From NCBI RefSeq assembly GCF_001730365.1, contig NZ_MIKB01000001.1, positions 310,001-374,000 of the forward strand: a stretch of 64,000 nt of DNA, written 5' to 3'. The notes below the pieces were generated by a model, which saw only the letters and a program-made list of their open reading frames with translations, was not told the origin of the DNA and searched no databases. The DNA comes from Enterococcus quebecensis. GTDB taxonomy: Bacteria; Bacillota; Bacilli; Lactobacillales; Enterococcaceae. Positions 33,410 to 43,246 of the stretch are shown here, piece by piece. Positions within the stretch are counted from its first letter, which is position 1. The number at the start of each line of letters is the position of its first letter. Position numbers and translations under genes: made by a program.

Positions 33410-34425
33410 AAATCTCTCTCCTTTCTCTCTATTTTGACGGCAATTTGACGGCAAATGAATTATTCAACAAATCACCTATTTTAAACAAATAAAAAACAAA
33501 TTATAACCAAATAAATACAAACAAAATTATAATGCGATGTTGACAAACACCCAAAAACATTATATTATCGAACAATAAACGTTTATCTCACATTTATTTC
33601 ACAATTTTCTCATTTGTTAATATAACAAGAAATCAGATTAAAATAAAGAGGAAAAAAATTTCGAAGTAAATAATTCAATTCCTAGACCTTCTATCGTCTA
33701 TTTCTTTCACTTCTTATATTTTCTTTAACAGTCGTAGTCTCCTCCTCTAAAAACTATCTCCAATGACAACTATATGCATTTAGGCAATTCATAAACAATA
33801 AAATTCAAGTGTCAAAAACATTTTTTATTTATCCTTTTTATGAAAAAAGTAGAATACAAAAAACTATTTAAAAAAAGTTTTTTCGCCCTTCCTCCTCATA
33901 GCATTTTTCGTTAATTCCGTGCTAGAAATGATTGATTTATGTCGCTTCATTCATTTGGTCATAAACTATCAACAGATGATTCGAGATTGATCTTCCGATC
34001 TTTTTAAATTTATTCTTGCAAACACTAAAAGCGATTTAAGATTTTTTATCAGATCATTCCTAATACAAAAAATATTTCCTTATCCAGTAACATCTAAGAC
34101 GATATATTCCGTTGCTCTTTTTCTTTAATCACTTTTTAAAAATAGATTTTTTTACACTTTCTTTATTCAATATACTGGACAAAATACAAAATAGTTTTAT
34201 AATGGAAAATGCTTGTAGTTATCCTTACTATTGAAATAACGATTCAATAGTCGCTTTGTAAATTATTATTTCGTAAAAAACAAAATTTTCTTGTGACAAA
34301 AAGCACAACTAAATCAAAGTTGATAGTTGATGTTCGATGATTGATACAAGGTGAACCAAAGGAAAGTTGCTTCCATTTACTGTAGCGATGCAGAATGCTT
34401 TTACTTATACAATAAGGAGGAACTT
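33410..34425. other. Gene-free AT-rich kilobase with a promoter
   Basis: No coding frame of note in 1 kb. A strong plus-strand promoter, TTGACA (33540-33545), 17 bases, TATTAT (33563-33568), has no gene behind it for about 850 bases. Either a long leader or a small RNA is made, or this is the debris of an excised element whose integrase remains to the left. Confidence 0.45.
33434..33451. repeat. Paired TTGACGG repeats, right of the integrase
   Basis: TTGACGG at 33434-33440 and 33445-33451, period 11, just upstream of the integrase start. Same orientation as the left pair. Confidence 0.55.
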
Positions 34426-34740
34426 ATGAAAATCGAAAAAATACAAGACGGCCATGGCGATGAATTTTTCCGCTCTTTATTAGCTTTAGAAACACTAGAA
34501 GATTGTTATAACTATTTTGATGACTTAATGACTTTAAAAGAACTAGAATCGTTAATTCAACGCTTTGAAGTTGCTAAACTATTATTATTAAACAAAACAT
34601 ACAGTGATATTTCCGAAGCCACAGGCAGCAGTACAACGACTATCTCTAGAGTTAAAAGAATACTTGATGAAGGAAACGATGGGCTATTAGAAATGGTTCA
34701 TAGAATCGATGAACAAAACGAAGAAGAACTCCATCATTAA
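34426..34740 (+). CDS. YerC/TrpR-family regulator
   Basis: A 104-residue all-helical protein of the YerC/YecD (TrpR-like) family. The helix-turn-helix is in VAKLLLLNKTYSDISEATGS, then STTTISRVKRILDEG. The ATG at 34426 is preceded by AAGGAGGAACTT, which is much better than the upstream in-frame ATG of a longer frame. Members are small DNA-binding proteins of unclear target in Firmicutes. It stands alone and is followed by a strong terminator. Confidence 0.85.
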   Translation: MKIEKIQDGHGDEFFRSLLALETLEDCYNYFDDLMTLKELESLIQRFEVAKLLLLNKTYSDISEATGSSTTTISRVKRILDEGNDGLLEMVHRIDEQNEEELHH

Positions 34741-34756
34741 ACTATTTATAGAATCG

Positions 34757-34794
34757 AAAAAAACGTTAAAAATTAATTTTTAACGTTTTTTATC
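34757..34794 (+). terminator. Terminator after yerC-like gene
   Basis: AAAACGTTAAAAATT with its complement, followed by a T run, 17 bases after the stop. Confidence 0.85.
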
Positions 34795-34813
34795 TTCTAA
34801 CTTTAAAACTAAA

Positions 34814-34877
34814 TAAAAAAAACATCCGTTAATAGAATTAAATTTTCGACTGAATTCTATCATAACGGATGATTTTT
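34814..34877. terminator. Bidirectional terminator
   Basis: ATCCGTTAATAGAATT (34824-34839) pairs with AATTCTATCATAACGGAT (34853-34870). A run of A on the left and T on the right lets it act on both strands. It closes the thiol-redox operon on the minus strand. Confidence 0.85.
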
Positions 34878-34878
34878 A

Positions 34879-35337
34879 TTATTTAGCTATCGGTTGAATC
34901 GTTTGCATAATCCATTTATCATTTTTTTCTTTATACTCTGCTTCCACTTTTTGCGGAAATTTTGATCCTTCAGGTGTTTTAATCGTAAATGTAGTAGTCA
35001 CTTTTCTTTGCCCATCAGAACTATTTTTGATTTCTTCTGTCTTCATATCTATAAGCTCATTTACAGGTTGTGCAGCAGGCTTACTTATCTGCGGAATTGG
35101 AGGACACATAGAATCTACTAGTTTTGTATCCATCCTTTTTTTTAAGCTTACCCGCTTTTCTTCATTCGATATATCAGGAGAGTAGTAAAAAATATCATAG
35201 ACAAGGGTTTCGTTGTACTTTTTGAATTCTTCTATCGCATCTTTCTTTTTATCCGCTGCAGAAGAAGAATATTGCAAAAAGCTAATTCCTAACATTATTA
35301 AAATAATACTCGATATAAGAAAATATTTTTTCTTCAT
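34879..35337 (-). CDS. Exported protein with Cys-Pro motif, paralogue 1
   Basis: A 152-residue protein with an N-terminal signal or anchor (ISSIILIMLGISFLQY, residues 8-23). The exported part carries one Cys in DSMCPPIPQISKPA (Cys78) and ends KVEAEYKEKNDKWIMQT. The next gene upstream encodes a paralogue with the same layout. The family is not recognised. Being downstream of ccdA and tlpA in one operon suggests that the Cys is a redox partner or substrate of the TlpA-like protein outside the membrane. The pairing is inference. ATG with AAGAGGTAAGGT-type site. Confidence 0.65.
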   Translation of the reverse strand: MKKKYFLISSIILIMLGISFLQYSSSAADKKKDAIEEFKKYNETLVYDIFYYSPDISNEEKRVSLKKRMDTKLVDSMCPPIPQISKPAAQPVNELIDMKTEEIKNSSDGQRKVTTTFTIKTPEGSKFPQKVEAEYKEKNDKWIMQTIQPIAK

Positions 35338-35373
35338 ACCTTACCTCTTTTCTTTTGTTTAAACCCATTGTCC

Positions 35374-35799
35374 TTAAACGTAATTATAATGGCTCATGAG
35401 CCATTTATCTTTATTTTTTGTATATACCGCTTTGAGTTTAGTAGGTCGATTTGGTAACTTATTTATACTCATATTAAAAGAAACAACAATTTCAATTTTA
35501 TTTTTTTGAAAATTCGAATGAATTGTTTTCATATCATCAATAATAATTTTCGGAGGTTCTTTACTTACTTGAACAATCGGGCAAACCTGATCTAAGACCG
35601 AGTCAGTCATTTTTGTTGCAAGATAAGATTCTCTCTCCTTGTACTCATCATAGGTTCGAAAAGAAACCATTTCTGTAATCAATTGCTCGTTATTTCTCAA
35701 AAAAGACTGTTCTCTCTTCATCGTAATAAAATAAACACAAGCCGCAGAAATCCAAACAACAACATTCAATAGAATAAGATTTCGAGTAATTTTTCTCAT
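35374..35799 (-). CDS. Exported protein with Cys-Pro motif, paralogue 2
   Basis: A 141-residue protein with an N-terminal membrane segment (residues 8-26) and an exported part with Cys73 in LDQVCPIVQVSKEPP and a C-terminal LKAVYTKNKDKWLMSH. It aligns with 34879-35337 over the whole exported part: the CP motif, SKxP, DMKT and the DKWxM end. It lies 27 bases after the tlpA-like gene, so it is third in the operon. A second Cys is in the membrane segment. Function unknown. A thiol-exchange role is inferred from context. Confidence 0.65.
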   Translation of the reverse strand: MRKITRNLILLNVVVWISAACVYFITMKREQSFLRNNEQLITEMVSFRTYDEYKERESYLATKMTDSVLDQVCPIVQVSKEPPKIIIDDMKTIHSNFQKNKIEIVVSFNMSINKLPNRPTKLKAVYTKNKDKWLMSHYNYV

Positions 35800-35826
35800 A
35801 AAAATTCTACCTCTCCAACATGCCGT

Positions 35827-36384
35827 TTATTTAATTCTCTCTAAATAATTTTTAAAACTAGACTCATTTAAAGCACCCAATGACTTTCCTTGTATTACGC
35901 CATCAGCATCAATAAAAACAGTCATTGGTAATGCATTAAGCCCATATTTCATCATACTGTCACCCGTTTCATCAATATAAAGTGGCATAGTAAGTTTTTC
36001 ATTGGTCATAAATTCTTGTGCTTTTTGCTTTGTTTCTCGATAACCATCTGTTTGATTAATCAACAAGTATTGTACATTAGTATCTGAATCAAAGGCTTTT
36101 TGAAACATTGGCATTTCTTGTCTACAAGGTGGACACCAACTCGCCCAAAAATTAAGAACAATGGGTTTCCCTTTAAATTCAGAAAGCTTCAATTCTTTTC
36201 CTTCAGCGTCTTGAAAGGAAATATTAAAGGCATCCTCAGTAATTTTATTGATAGGCATATCCTGTGAATCTGGTTCAACACTCATATTAATGTCAGTATT
36301 CGACTTTAATTTTGTATACATGAAAAAACTAGCGCTTAGCAATGCAATTAAACTAAGAAGCAAAAAAATAGATTTCTTTTTCAA
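35827..36384 (-). CDS. TlpA/ResA-like thiol-disulfide oxidoreductase
   Basis: A 185-residue protein with an N-terminal signal anchor (IFLLLSLIALLSASFFMY, residues 6-23), then a thioredoxin fold. The active site is NFWASWCPPCRQEMP with Cys84 and Cys87, and the cis-Pro is in NALPMTVFID. It reduces or isomerises extracytoplasmic disulfides and is expected to receive electrons from the CcdA-like protein encoded 12 bases upstream. The two CP-motif proteins downstream are its likely partners. A ribosome binding site of GGAGGGAACC type precedes the ATG. Confidence 0.85.
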   Translation of the reverse strand: MKKKSIFLLLSLIALLSASFFMYTKLKSNTDINMSVEPDSQDMPINKITEDAFNISFQDAEGKELKLSEFKGKPIVLNFWASWCPPCRQEMPMFQKAFDSDTNVQYLLINQTDGYRETKQKAQEFMTNEKLTMPLYIDETGDSMMKYGLNALPMTVFIDADGVIQGKSLGALNESSFKNYLERIK

Positions 36385-36396
36385 CTTGGTTCCCTC

Positions 36397-37071
36397 CTAA
36401 CGTGGTACAAACAATTGCAAATAATTGATCCAGCCTGTCATCATAAAAATTCCAACAACGATTAACAATAATCCCGAAATCAGATTTATTAACTTGTAAT
36501 TTTTCTTTATCGCAGCAAATACTCCTTTAAAAGAATCAATAAAAAGAGTACACAGGATAAATGGAAGAGCTAACCCCATAGAATAAATAAATAAAAGCCA
36601 TCCCCCCATAAGAACCGTACCATGCTGTGAAGCAATCAGCAAAGCTGTACCTAAAAAAGTACCTAAACATGGAGACCAACCAATGGCAAAAATAACACCA
36701 AATAAAAATAATGAAAAACGTGAAGCAATCTTTCCAGAATGTTGAATACTAGGAAGCAAACGCGGTAAATTCGGCAAGCGAATCAACTCAGTCATTTTAA
36801 GTCCAGCAAATATAACTAGTATCCCTGTGACCAACTGTATTTCTGTACGGTATAAAATCAAGTATTGGTTAATATAGCTAGCAAGCATTCCCATTACAAT
36901 AAATATGAATGAAAAACCACCAATAAATGAAAAAATCCTCATTAGTGAATCAATTTTACTTTTCTCGTTATTTGACCCTAAAAAGTAGGTGATATACACC
37001 GGGAGCAAAGGTAAGATACATGGGGAAATAAATGTAAGTACACCTTCCAAAAAAAGAATAAAAGAAAACAT
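36397..37071 (-). CDS. ccdA: CcdA-type thiol electron transporter
   Basis: A 224-residue protein with six membrane helices and the two conserved cysteines of the CcdA family, in FISPCILPLLPVYI (Cys18) and AIGWSPCLGTFLG. It passes reducing equivalents from cytoplasmic thioredoxin across the membrane to a TlpA-type partner, here the next gene. AAGGATC is about 14 bases upstream of the ATG. No cytochrome c genes are nearby, so the system probably serves other thiols. First gene of a four-gene operon. Confidence 0.85.
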   Translation of the reverse strand: MFSFILFLEGVLTFISPCILPLLPVYITYFLGSNNEKSKIDSLMRIFSFIGGFSFIFIVMGMLASYINQYLILYRTEIQLVTGILVIFAGLKMTELIRLPNLPRLLPSIQHSGKIASRFSLFLFGVIFAIGWSPCLGTFLGTALLIASQHGTVLMGGWLLFIYSMGLALPFILCTLFIDSFKGVFAAIKKNYKLINLISGLLLIVVGIFMMTGWINYLQLFVPR

Positions 37072-37356
37072 AATTGGTATAAGATCCTTTCAAAAGAATT
37101 TTAAATTCTCTACACTTCTATCTATTTAAAAACTAGAACACCAAAATATTAACATATCCGTGTGTCATTTAAATAGATTTAACATTACAATCGGTTATCA
37201 TTTTTATTTGTAAAATGAAATGTTACTATATTTTTCTTTCTAGCTGATCCCCCAATGATATATATGTTTTTTTTATTTTTCTTTTGAAAATCCCTCCTAT
37301 CAAACAAAATTTTTAATCGAATAAAATAACACCTTATATAAAATTGCAAACAAAAA
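37072..37356. other. Intergenic region between lpdA and the thiol-redox operon
   Basis: No gene that I can support. It contains the presumed promoter of the ccdA operon on the minus strand, but I see no strong consensus. Confidence 0.4.
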
Positions 37357-37377
37357 ACCGAGCCTGGCCAGCTCGGT
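37350..37377 (-). terminator. Terminator of the pdh operon
   Basis: ACCGAGC and GCTCGGT flank TGGCCAG, followed by TTTTTTG on the minus strand, 27 bases after the lpdA stop. Confidence 0.9.
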
Positions 37378-37403
37378 CTTTCTTTGTGTGACAAATATGC
37401 TAT

Positions 37404-38810
37404 TTAAATATGAATTGGCAAACCTAAAGCCAATTCAGAAGCATCCATAGTAATTTCCCCTAAAGATGGGTGTGGATGGATCGTTAATGCGATATCTTCT
37501 GCATTCATACCAGATTCAACAGCTAATGATAATTCAGAAATCATATCACTTGCGCCAACTCCGCCAATTTGTGCTCCGATAATAACGTTATCTTCGTTAG
37601 TAGTAACCAAACGTACAAATCCTTCAGTTTTACCTAAAGAGATCGCACGACCGTTACCAGCGAATGGGAATTTGTAAGCAGTTGCTTCTAATCCCGCTTC
37701 TTTAGCTTCAGCAATTGTCATACCAACACTTGCTAATTCTGGATCAGTGAAGGCTACAGCAGGCATTGCTTTGTAGTCTACTTCTACTTTTTTACCAGAA
37801 ATTGCTTCAGCAGCAATTTTAGCTTCATAGCTTGCTTTATGAGCAAGAGCAGCACCCGGTACGATATCTCCGATAGCAAAGATGTTTGATACGTTTGTTC
37901 TGCCTTGTTTGTCAACTTTGACTAAACCACGTTCGCCAACTTCAACACCTGCTTGCTCTAAACCAAGATCATCAGTGTTTGGACGACGTCCAACTGTTAC
38001 CATTACATAGTCAGCAGTAACTGATTCTTCTTTGCCGTCTACTTCATATTTTACAGTTACGCTGTCGCCATTGTCGATTGCTTCTTTAGCCATCGCTTTT
38101 GTTACAACAGTTACATTTTTCTTCTTGAAGTCATCTGTAACTAGTTTAACCATGTCTTTTTCATATGTTGGTAAAATTGAAGGACTACCTTCTAAAATTG
38201 TCACTTCAGAACCTAAGTTAGCATATGCGCCACCTAATTCTGCACCGATAACTCCGCCACCAATGATAACAAATTTCTTAGGTACTTCTTTCAAGTTCAA
38301 ACCACCTGTTGAATCTAAGACACGTCCGCCAAATTTAAATCCTGGGATTTCAATTGGACGAGAACCAGTTGCTACGATCGCATTATTGAATGAATATGTT
38401 TGAGCTGAATCTGGATGAATTACACGTAATGTATTTTCATCAACGAAGAAAGCTTCACCTTCAATAATTTCGATTTTATGTTTTTTTAGAAGGAATCCAA
38501 CACCGCTTGTTAACGTATTAACAACTTTGTTATCTTTCCATTCTTGTGTTTTCGTAAAGTCTAGCTCTACACCTTTAGCTGTTACACCAAACATTGTTGA
38601 GTCTAGTGATTCTTGGTAATGATGTCCAGCTGCGATCAATGCTTTAGAAGGAATACATCCAACGTTTAAACATACACCGCCGATAAACTCGCGTTCAATA
38701 ATCGCAACTTTTTGACCCATTTCAGCAGCACGAATCGCTGCAACGTATCCTCCAGGGCCTGAACCAATTACGACTGTATCTAATTCAATGGCGAAATCTC
38801 CTACTACCAT
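37404..38810 (-). CDS. lpdA: Dihydrolipoamide dehydrogenase (E3 of pyruvate dehydrogenase)
   Basis: A 468-residue FAD-dependent pyridine nucleotide-disulfide oxidoreductase. It reoxidises the lipoyl groups of E2 and makes NADH. It shows the FAD-binding [17 protein letters not shown], the redox-active disulfide in [15 protein letters not shown], the NAD-binding [20 protein letters not shown], and the C-terminal catalytic His in HPHPSLGE. The length is normal. It starts 7 bases after the E2 stop, with AAGGATG upstream. Last gene of the pdh operon. Confidence 0.95.
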   Translation of the reverse strand: MVVGDFAIELDTVVIGSGPGGYVAAIRAAEMGQKVAIIEREFIGGVCLNVGCIPSKALIAAGHHYQESLDSTMFGVTAKGVELDFTKTQEWKDNKVVNTLTSGVGFLLKKHKIEIIEGEAFFVDENTLRVIHPDSAQTYSFNNAIVATGSRPIEIPGFKFGGRVLDSTGGLNLKEVPKKFVIIGGGVIGAELGGAYANLGSEVTILEGSPSILPTYEKDMVKLVTDDFKKKNVTVVTKAMAKEAIDNGDSVTVKYEVDGKEESVTADYVMVTVGRRPNTDDLGLEQAGVEVGERGLVKVDKQGRTNVSNIFAIGDIVPGAALAHKASYEAKIAAEAISGKKVEVDYKAMPAVAFTDPELASVGMTIAEAKEAGLEATAYKFPFAGNGRAISLGKTEGFVRLVTTNEDNVIIGAQIGGVGASDMISELSLAVESGMNAEDIALTIHPHPSLGEITMDASELALGLPIHI

Positions 38811-38817
38811 CTGATAA

Positions 38818-40446
38818 TCATCCTTCCATTAATAGTAATTCTGGATCAGCTAATAAACGCTTAATGTTGTTCATTGCTTTTTGAGCTGTTGCTCCATCAA
38901 CGATACGGTGATCAAAACTCATTGAAAGTTTCATCACACGACCAACAACGATTTCACCATCTGCATTTACAACTGGTTGTGTAGCGATTGTACCAACACC
39001 TAAAATCGCAACTTCAGGGTAGTTGATAACTGGTGTGAACCAGCCTCCGCCGACTGAACCAATATTACTGATTGTGATAGAACCATCACGCATATCTTGA
39101 GCAGTTAATTTACCTTCAATTGCAAGAGCTGCTTTTTCGTTGATTTCATCAGCGATTGCAAACATGCTCTTAGTATTCGCATTTTTAACGTTTGGTACAT
39201 ATAAACCATGATCAGTATCAGTTGCGATACCAATGTTGTAGTAGTTTTTATAAACGATTTCTTGTGCTGCGTCATCAATTGATGCATTCAAGACTGGGAA
39301 TTTTTGAACAGTTGCAGTTAATGCTTTAACAACGTATGGTAAGAATGTTAATTTAGTACCATTAGCTGCTGCAACATCTTTAAATTTCTTACGGTGATCC
39401 CATAATTTAGATACTTCAACTTCATCATGCAATGTAACGTGTGGTGCAGTGTGTTTACTGTTAACCATCGCTTTAGCAATTGCTTTACGAGTTGGAGTCA
39501 TTTTTTCACGAGTTTCAGCTTCGCCTAAATCAGAAACAAATGGTTTAGCAGGAGCTTTTGGTGCTGCTGTAGCTTCAGTTGCTGCTGGTGTTGCTGCAGT
39601 TTGTTCAGCTTGCGCTGGAGCTGCTGCTTGTCCGCCGCCTGAAATAAAGCTTTCAATATCCGCTTTTGTTACACGTCCGCCTTTGCCAGTTGGAGTAACT
39701 TGTGTGATATCTACATCTTTTTCACGAGCAAATTGACGTACTGATGGCATAGCCAAAACACGTTTATTTGGGTTAGCTGCTGCTACAACGCCAGTTGATG
39801 CTGCTGGTGCAGGAGCTGCTTGTTCTGTTTGAGCAGGAGCGCTTGTTGCTGGAGCTGATGCTGGTGCAGAGTTGTGTCCTGGTGCATCGATTTCAATTAA
39901 TACATCTCCAACATTTGCTACTGTACCTTCTGGTACAACAATATTTTTAACTGTTCCGGTAACTGGTGAAGGAATTTCTTCAACAGATTTATCGTTTTGA
40001 ACTTCTAATAAAGTATCATCTTCATTGATTGTATCGCCTGATTTAACGAACCATTTTACGATTTCGCCTTCTGCAATACCTTCACCGATATCTGGTAATT
40101 TGAATTGGAAAACACCGCCGCCATTATCTGCTACTGGAGCTGCTGCAGGTTGAGCAGGTGTTTGTTCTTGTGCAGGAGCAGCTGGTGCAGCGTCGTTTTC
40201 AGGATGTCCTGGTGCATCGATTTCGATCAATACATCTCCAACGTTTGCTACTGTGCCTTCTGGTACTACGATTGATTTAACTGTTCCTGTAACTGGAGAT
40301 GGAATCTCTTCTACAGATTTATCGTTTTGAACTTCTAATAGTGTATCGTCTTCATTAATTGTATCGCCAGCTTTTACAAACCATTTTACGATTTCGCCTT
40401 CTGCAATACCTTCACCAATATCTGGTAATTTAAACTGATAAGCCAT
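38818..40446 (-). CDS. pdhC: Dihydrolipoamide acetyltransferase (E2 of pyruvate dehydrogenase)
   Basis: A 542-residue E2 chain that forms the core of the pyruvate dehydrogenase complex and transfers acetyl groups to CoA. It has two nearly identical lipoyl domains (about residues 1-77 and 112-190, each with the lipoylated Lys in [10 protein letters not shown]). Ala/Pro-rich linkers and a peripheral-subunit-binding domain ([19 protein letters not shown], about 235-270) follow. The catalytic domain carries [12 protein letters not shown] near residue 510. The two lipoyl-coding stretches are almost repeats at the DNA level and could recombine. It follows pdhB after a 134-base gap with a hairpin. 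Confidence 0.95.
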   Translation of the reverse strand: MAYQFKLPDIGEGIAEGEIVKWFVKAGDTINEDDTLLEVQNDKSVEEIPSPVTGTVKSIVVPEGTVANVGDVLIEIDAPGHPENDAAPAAPAQEQTPAQPAAAPVADNGGGVFQFKLPDIGEGIAEGEIVKWFVKSGDTINEDDTLLEVQNDKSVEEIPSPVTGTVKNIVVPEGTVANVGDVLIEIDAPGHNSAPASAPATSAPAQTEQAAPAPAASTGVVAAANPNKRVLAMPSVRQFAREKDVDITQVTPTGKGGRVTKADIESFISGGGQAAAPAQAEQTAATPAATEATAAPKAPAKPFVSDLGEAETREKMTPTRKAIAKAMVNSKHTAPHVTLHDEVEVSKLWDHRKKFKDVAAANGTKLTFLPYVVKALTATVQKFPVLNASIDDAAQEIVYKNYYNIGIATDTDHGLYVPNVKNANTKSMFAIADEINEKAALAIEGKLTAQDMRDGSITISNIGSVGGGWFTPVINYPEVAILGVGTIATQPVVNADGEIVVGRVMKLSMSFDHRIVDGATAQKAMNNIKRLLADPELLLMEG

Positions 40447-40501
40447 TTTTTAAGCCTTCCCTTCCTTTATCGTATCTGTCTAACTCGCAAATTGCGGAAA
40501 A

Positions 40502-40556
40502 CAACAGCTCTAAATTTCCACGTAAAAAATTACGTGAAAATTTAGGCATGCTGTTT
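40502..40556 (-). other. Long intercistronic hairpin between pdhB and pdhC
   Basis: TAAATTTTCACGTAA and TTACGTGGAAATTTA pair around a TTTT loop, and the outer AACAGC pairs with GCTGTT. There is no T run after it, so mRNA processing or stability control is more likely than termination. Confidence 0.6.
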
Positions 40557-40580
40557 AAAGCAAATTTATTCAGCTGTTAA

Positions 40581-41558
40581 TTAAAATTCTGCGATTTCTC
40601 TAGCTTTCGCTTCGATATCTTTAGCATTTGGCAACCAAATGTTTTCTGCTTGACCAAATGGGAAGATTGTATCTGGAGCAGATACACGGCCAATTGGTGC
40701 TTCTAATGATAATACTGCACGTTCAGAAATTTCAGAAACAACCATAGCGCCAACGCCAGCTTGTTTTTGAGCTTCTTGAACAACAACGACACGGCCAGTT
40801 TTCTCAACTGATTGAATGATTGTTTCAACATCTAAAGGAGCCACAGTACGTAAGTCAATGATTTCAACAGAAATATTGTCTTTCGCTAAGTTGTCAGCAG
40901 CTTTAATTGCTTCACGAACCATTGCACCGTAAGTGATGATAGAAACATCTGTACCCTCACGAGTAACAGCAGCTTTATCTAAAGGTACTTCGTAAGATTC
41001 ATCTGGCACTTCCTCACGGAATGAACGGTATAGTTTCATGTGTTCTAAATAAACAACAGGGTCATTGCTTCTGATTGCAGAAATCAATAGTCCTTTTGCA
41101 TCATATGGATTTGACGGGATAACAACACGGATACCAGGAGATTGAGCAATCAATCCTTCTAAGTTATCTGAGTGAAGTTCTGGTGTATGCACACCACCAC
41201 CAAAAGGTGCACGAACAGTAATAGGCATGTTACGTGTTCCACCCATACGGTAACGAGTACGAGCCATTTGACCTACGATTTCGTCAAATACTTCAAATAC
41301 GAATCCAAAGAATTGGATTTCAGGAACTGGACGGTAACCTTCTAAAGCTAAACCGAAAGCTAAACCACCGATTCCAGATTCTGCTAATGGAGTATCGAAG
41401 ACACGGTCTTCGCCAAATTTTTCTTGTAAACCTTCAGTTGCACGGAAAACTCCGCCGTTTTGACCAACGTCTTCACCGAAGACCAAGACGTTTTCGTCTT
41501 TCTCTATTTCTAGAGCTAAGGCATCTGTAATTGCTTGGATCATTGTTTTTTGTGCCAT
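40581..41558 (-). CDS. pdhB: Pyruvate dehydrogenase E1 beta subunit
   Basis: A 325-residue transketolase-like subunit that with PdhA forms the thiamine diphosphate-dependent E1. Recognisable parts are [40 protein letters not shown] and [14 protein letters not shown] in the C-terminal domain. The length is normal. It begins 2 bases after the pdhA stop, so translation is probably coupled. Confidence 0.95.
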   Translation of the reverse strand: MAQKTMIQAITDALALEIEKDENVLVFGEDVGQNGGVFRATEGLQEKFGEDRVFDTPLAESGIGGLAFGLALEGYRPVPEIQFFGFVFEVFDEIVGQMARTRYRMGGTRNMPITVRAPFGGGVHTPELHSDNLEGLIAQSPGIRVVIPSNPYDAKGLLISAIRSNDPVVYLEHMKLYRSFREEVPDESYEVPLDKAAVTREGTDVSIITYGAMVREAIKAADNLAKDNISVEIIDLRTVAPLDVETIIQSVEKTGRVVVVQEAQKQAGVGAMVVSEISERAVLSLEAPIGRVSAPDTIFPFGQAENIWLPNAKDIEAKAREIAEF

Positions 41559-41560
41559 GA

Positions 41561-43022
<1,462 letters not shown>

Positions 43023-43065
43023 AAAAAGGAACAAAGACAAAATACTGCATATTTTGTCTTTGTTC
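43023..43065 (-). terminator. Terminator downstream of mgtA
   Basis: A 16-bp stem (GAACAAAGACAAAATA with its complement) with a 5-base loop, followed on the minus strand by CCTTTTTG. It lies 180 bases after the mgtA stop. Confidence 0.85.
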
Positions 43066-43246
43066 TCTAAAAAACGAATATTAATAGTTTTATTATACAT
43101 TTTTTCTACTCATTACGAATAACACTATCGATCACAAATAAAATTTTCGTCATTTGTTCCCAAAAAATTTATTCTAAAAAAACGATTCAAAACACTCATT
43201 TCAATAAATGAATTATCTACAAAAGTAGATTCAAGAATTTTATGAC

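Noticed and set aside
37185-37394. 69-codon frame downstream of lpdA
   Set aside because: It runs across the pdh terminator, has no ribosome binding site and reads as random sequence.
39449-39736. 95-codon plus-strand frame
   Set aside because: Antisense to the Ala/Pro-rich linker of pdhC, whose codon bias leaves the opposite strand open.
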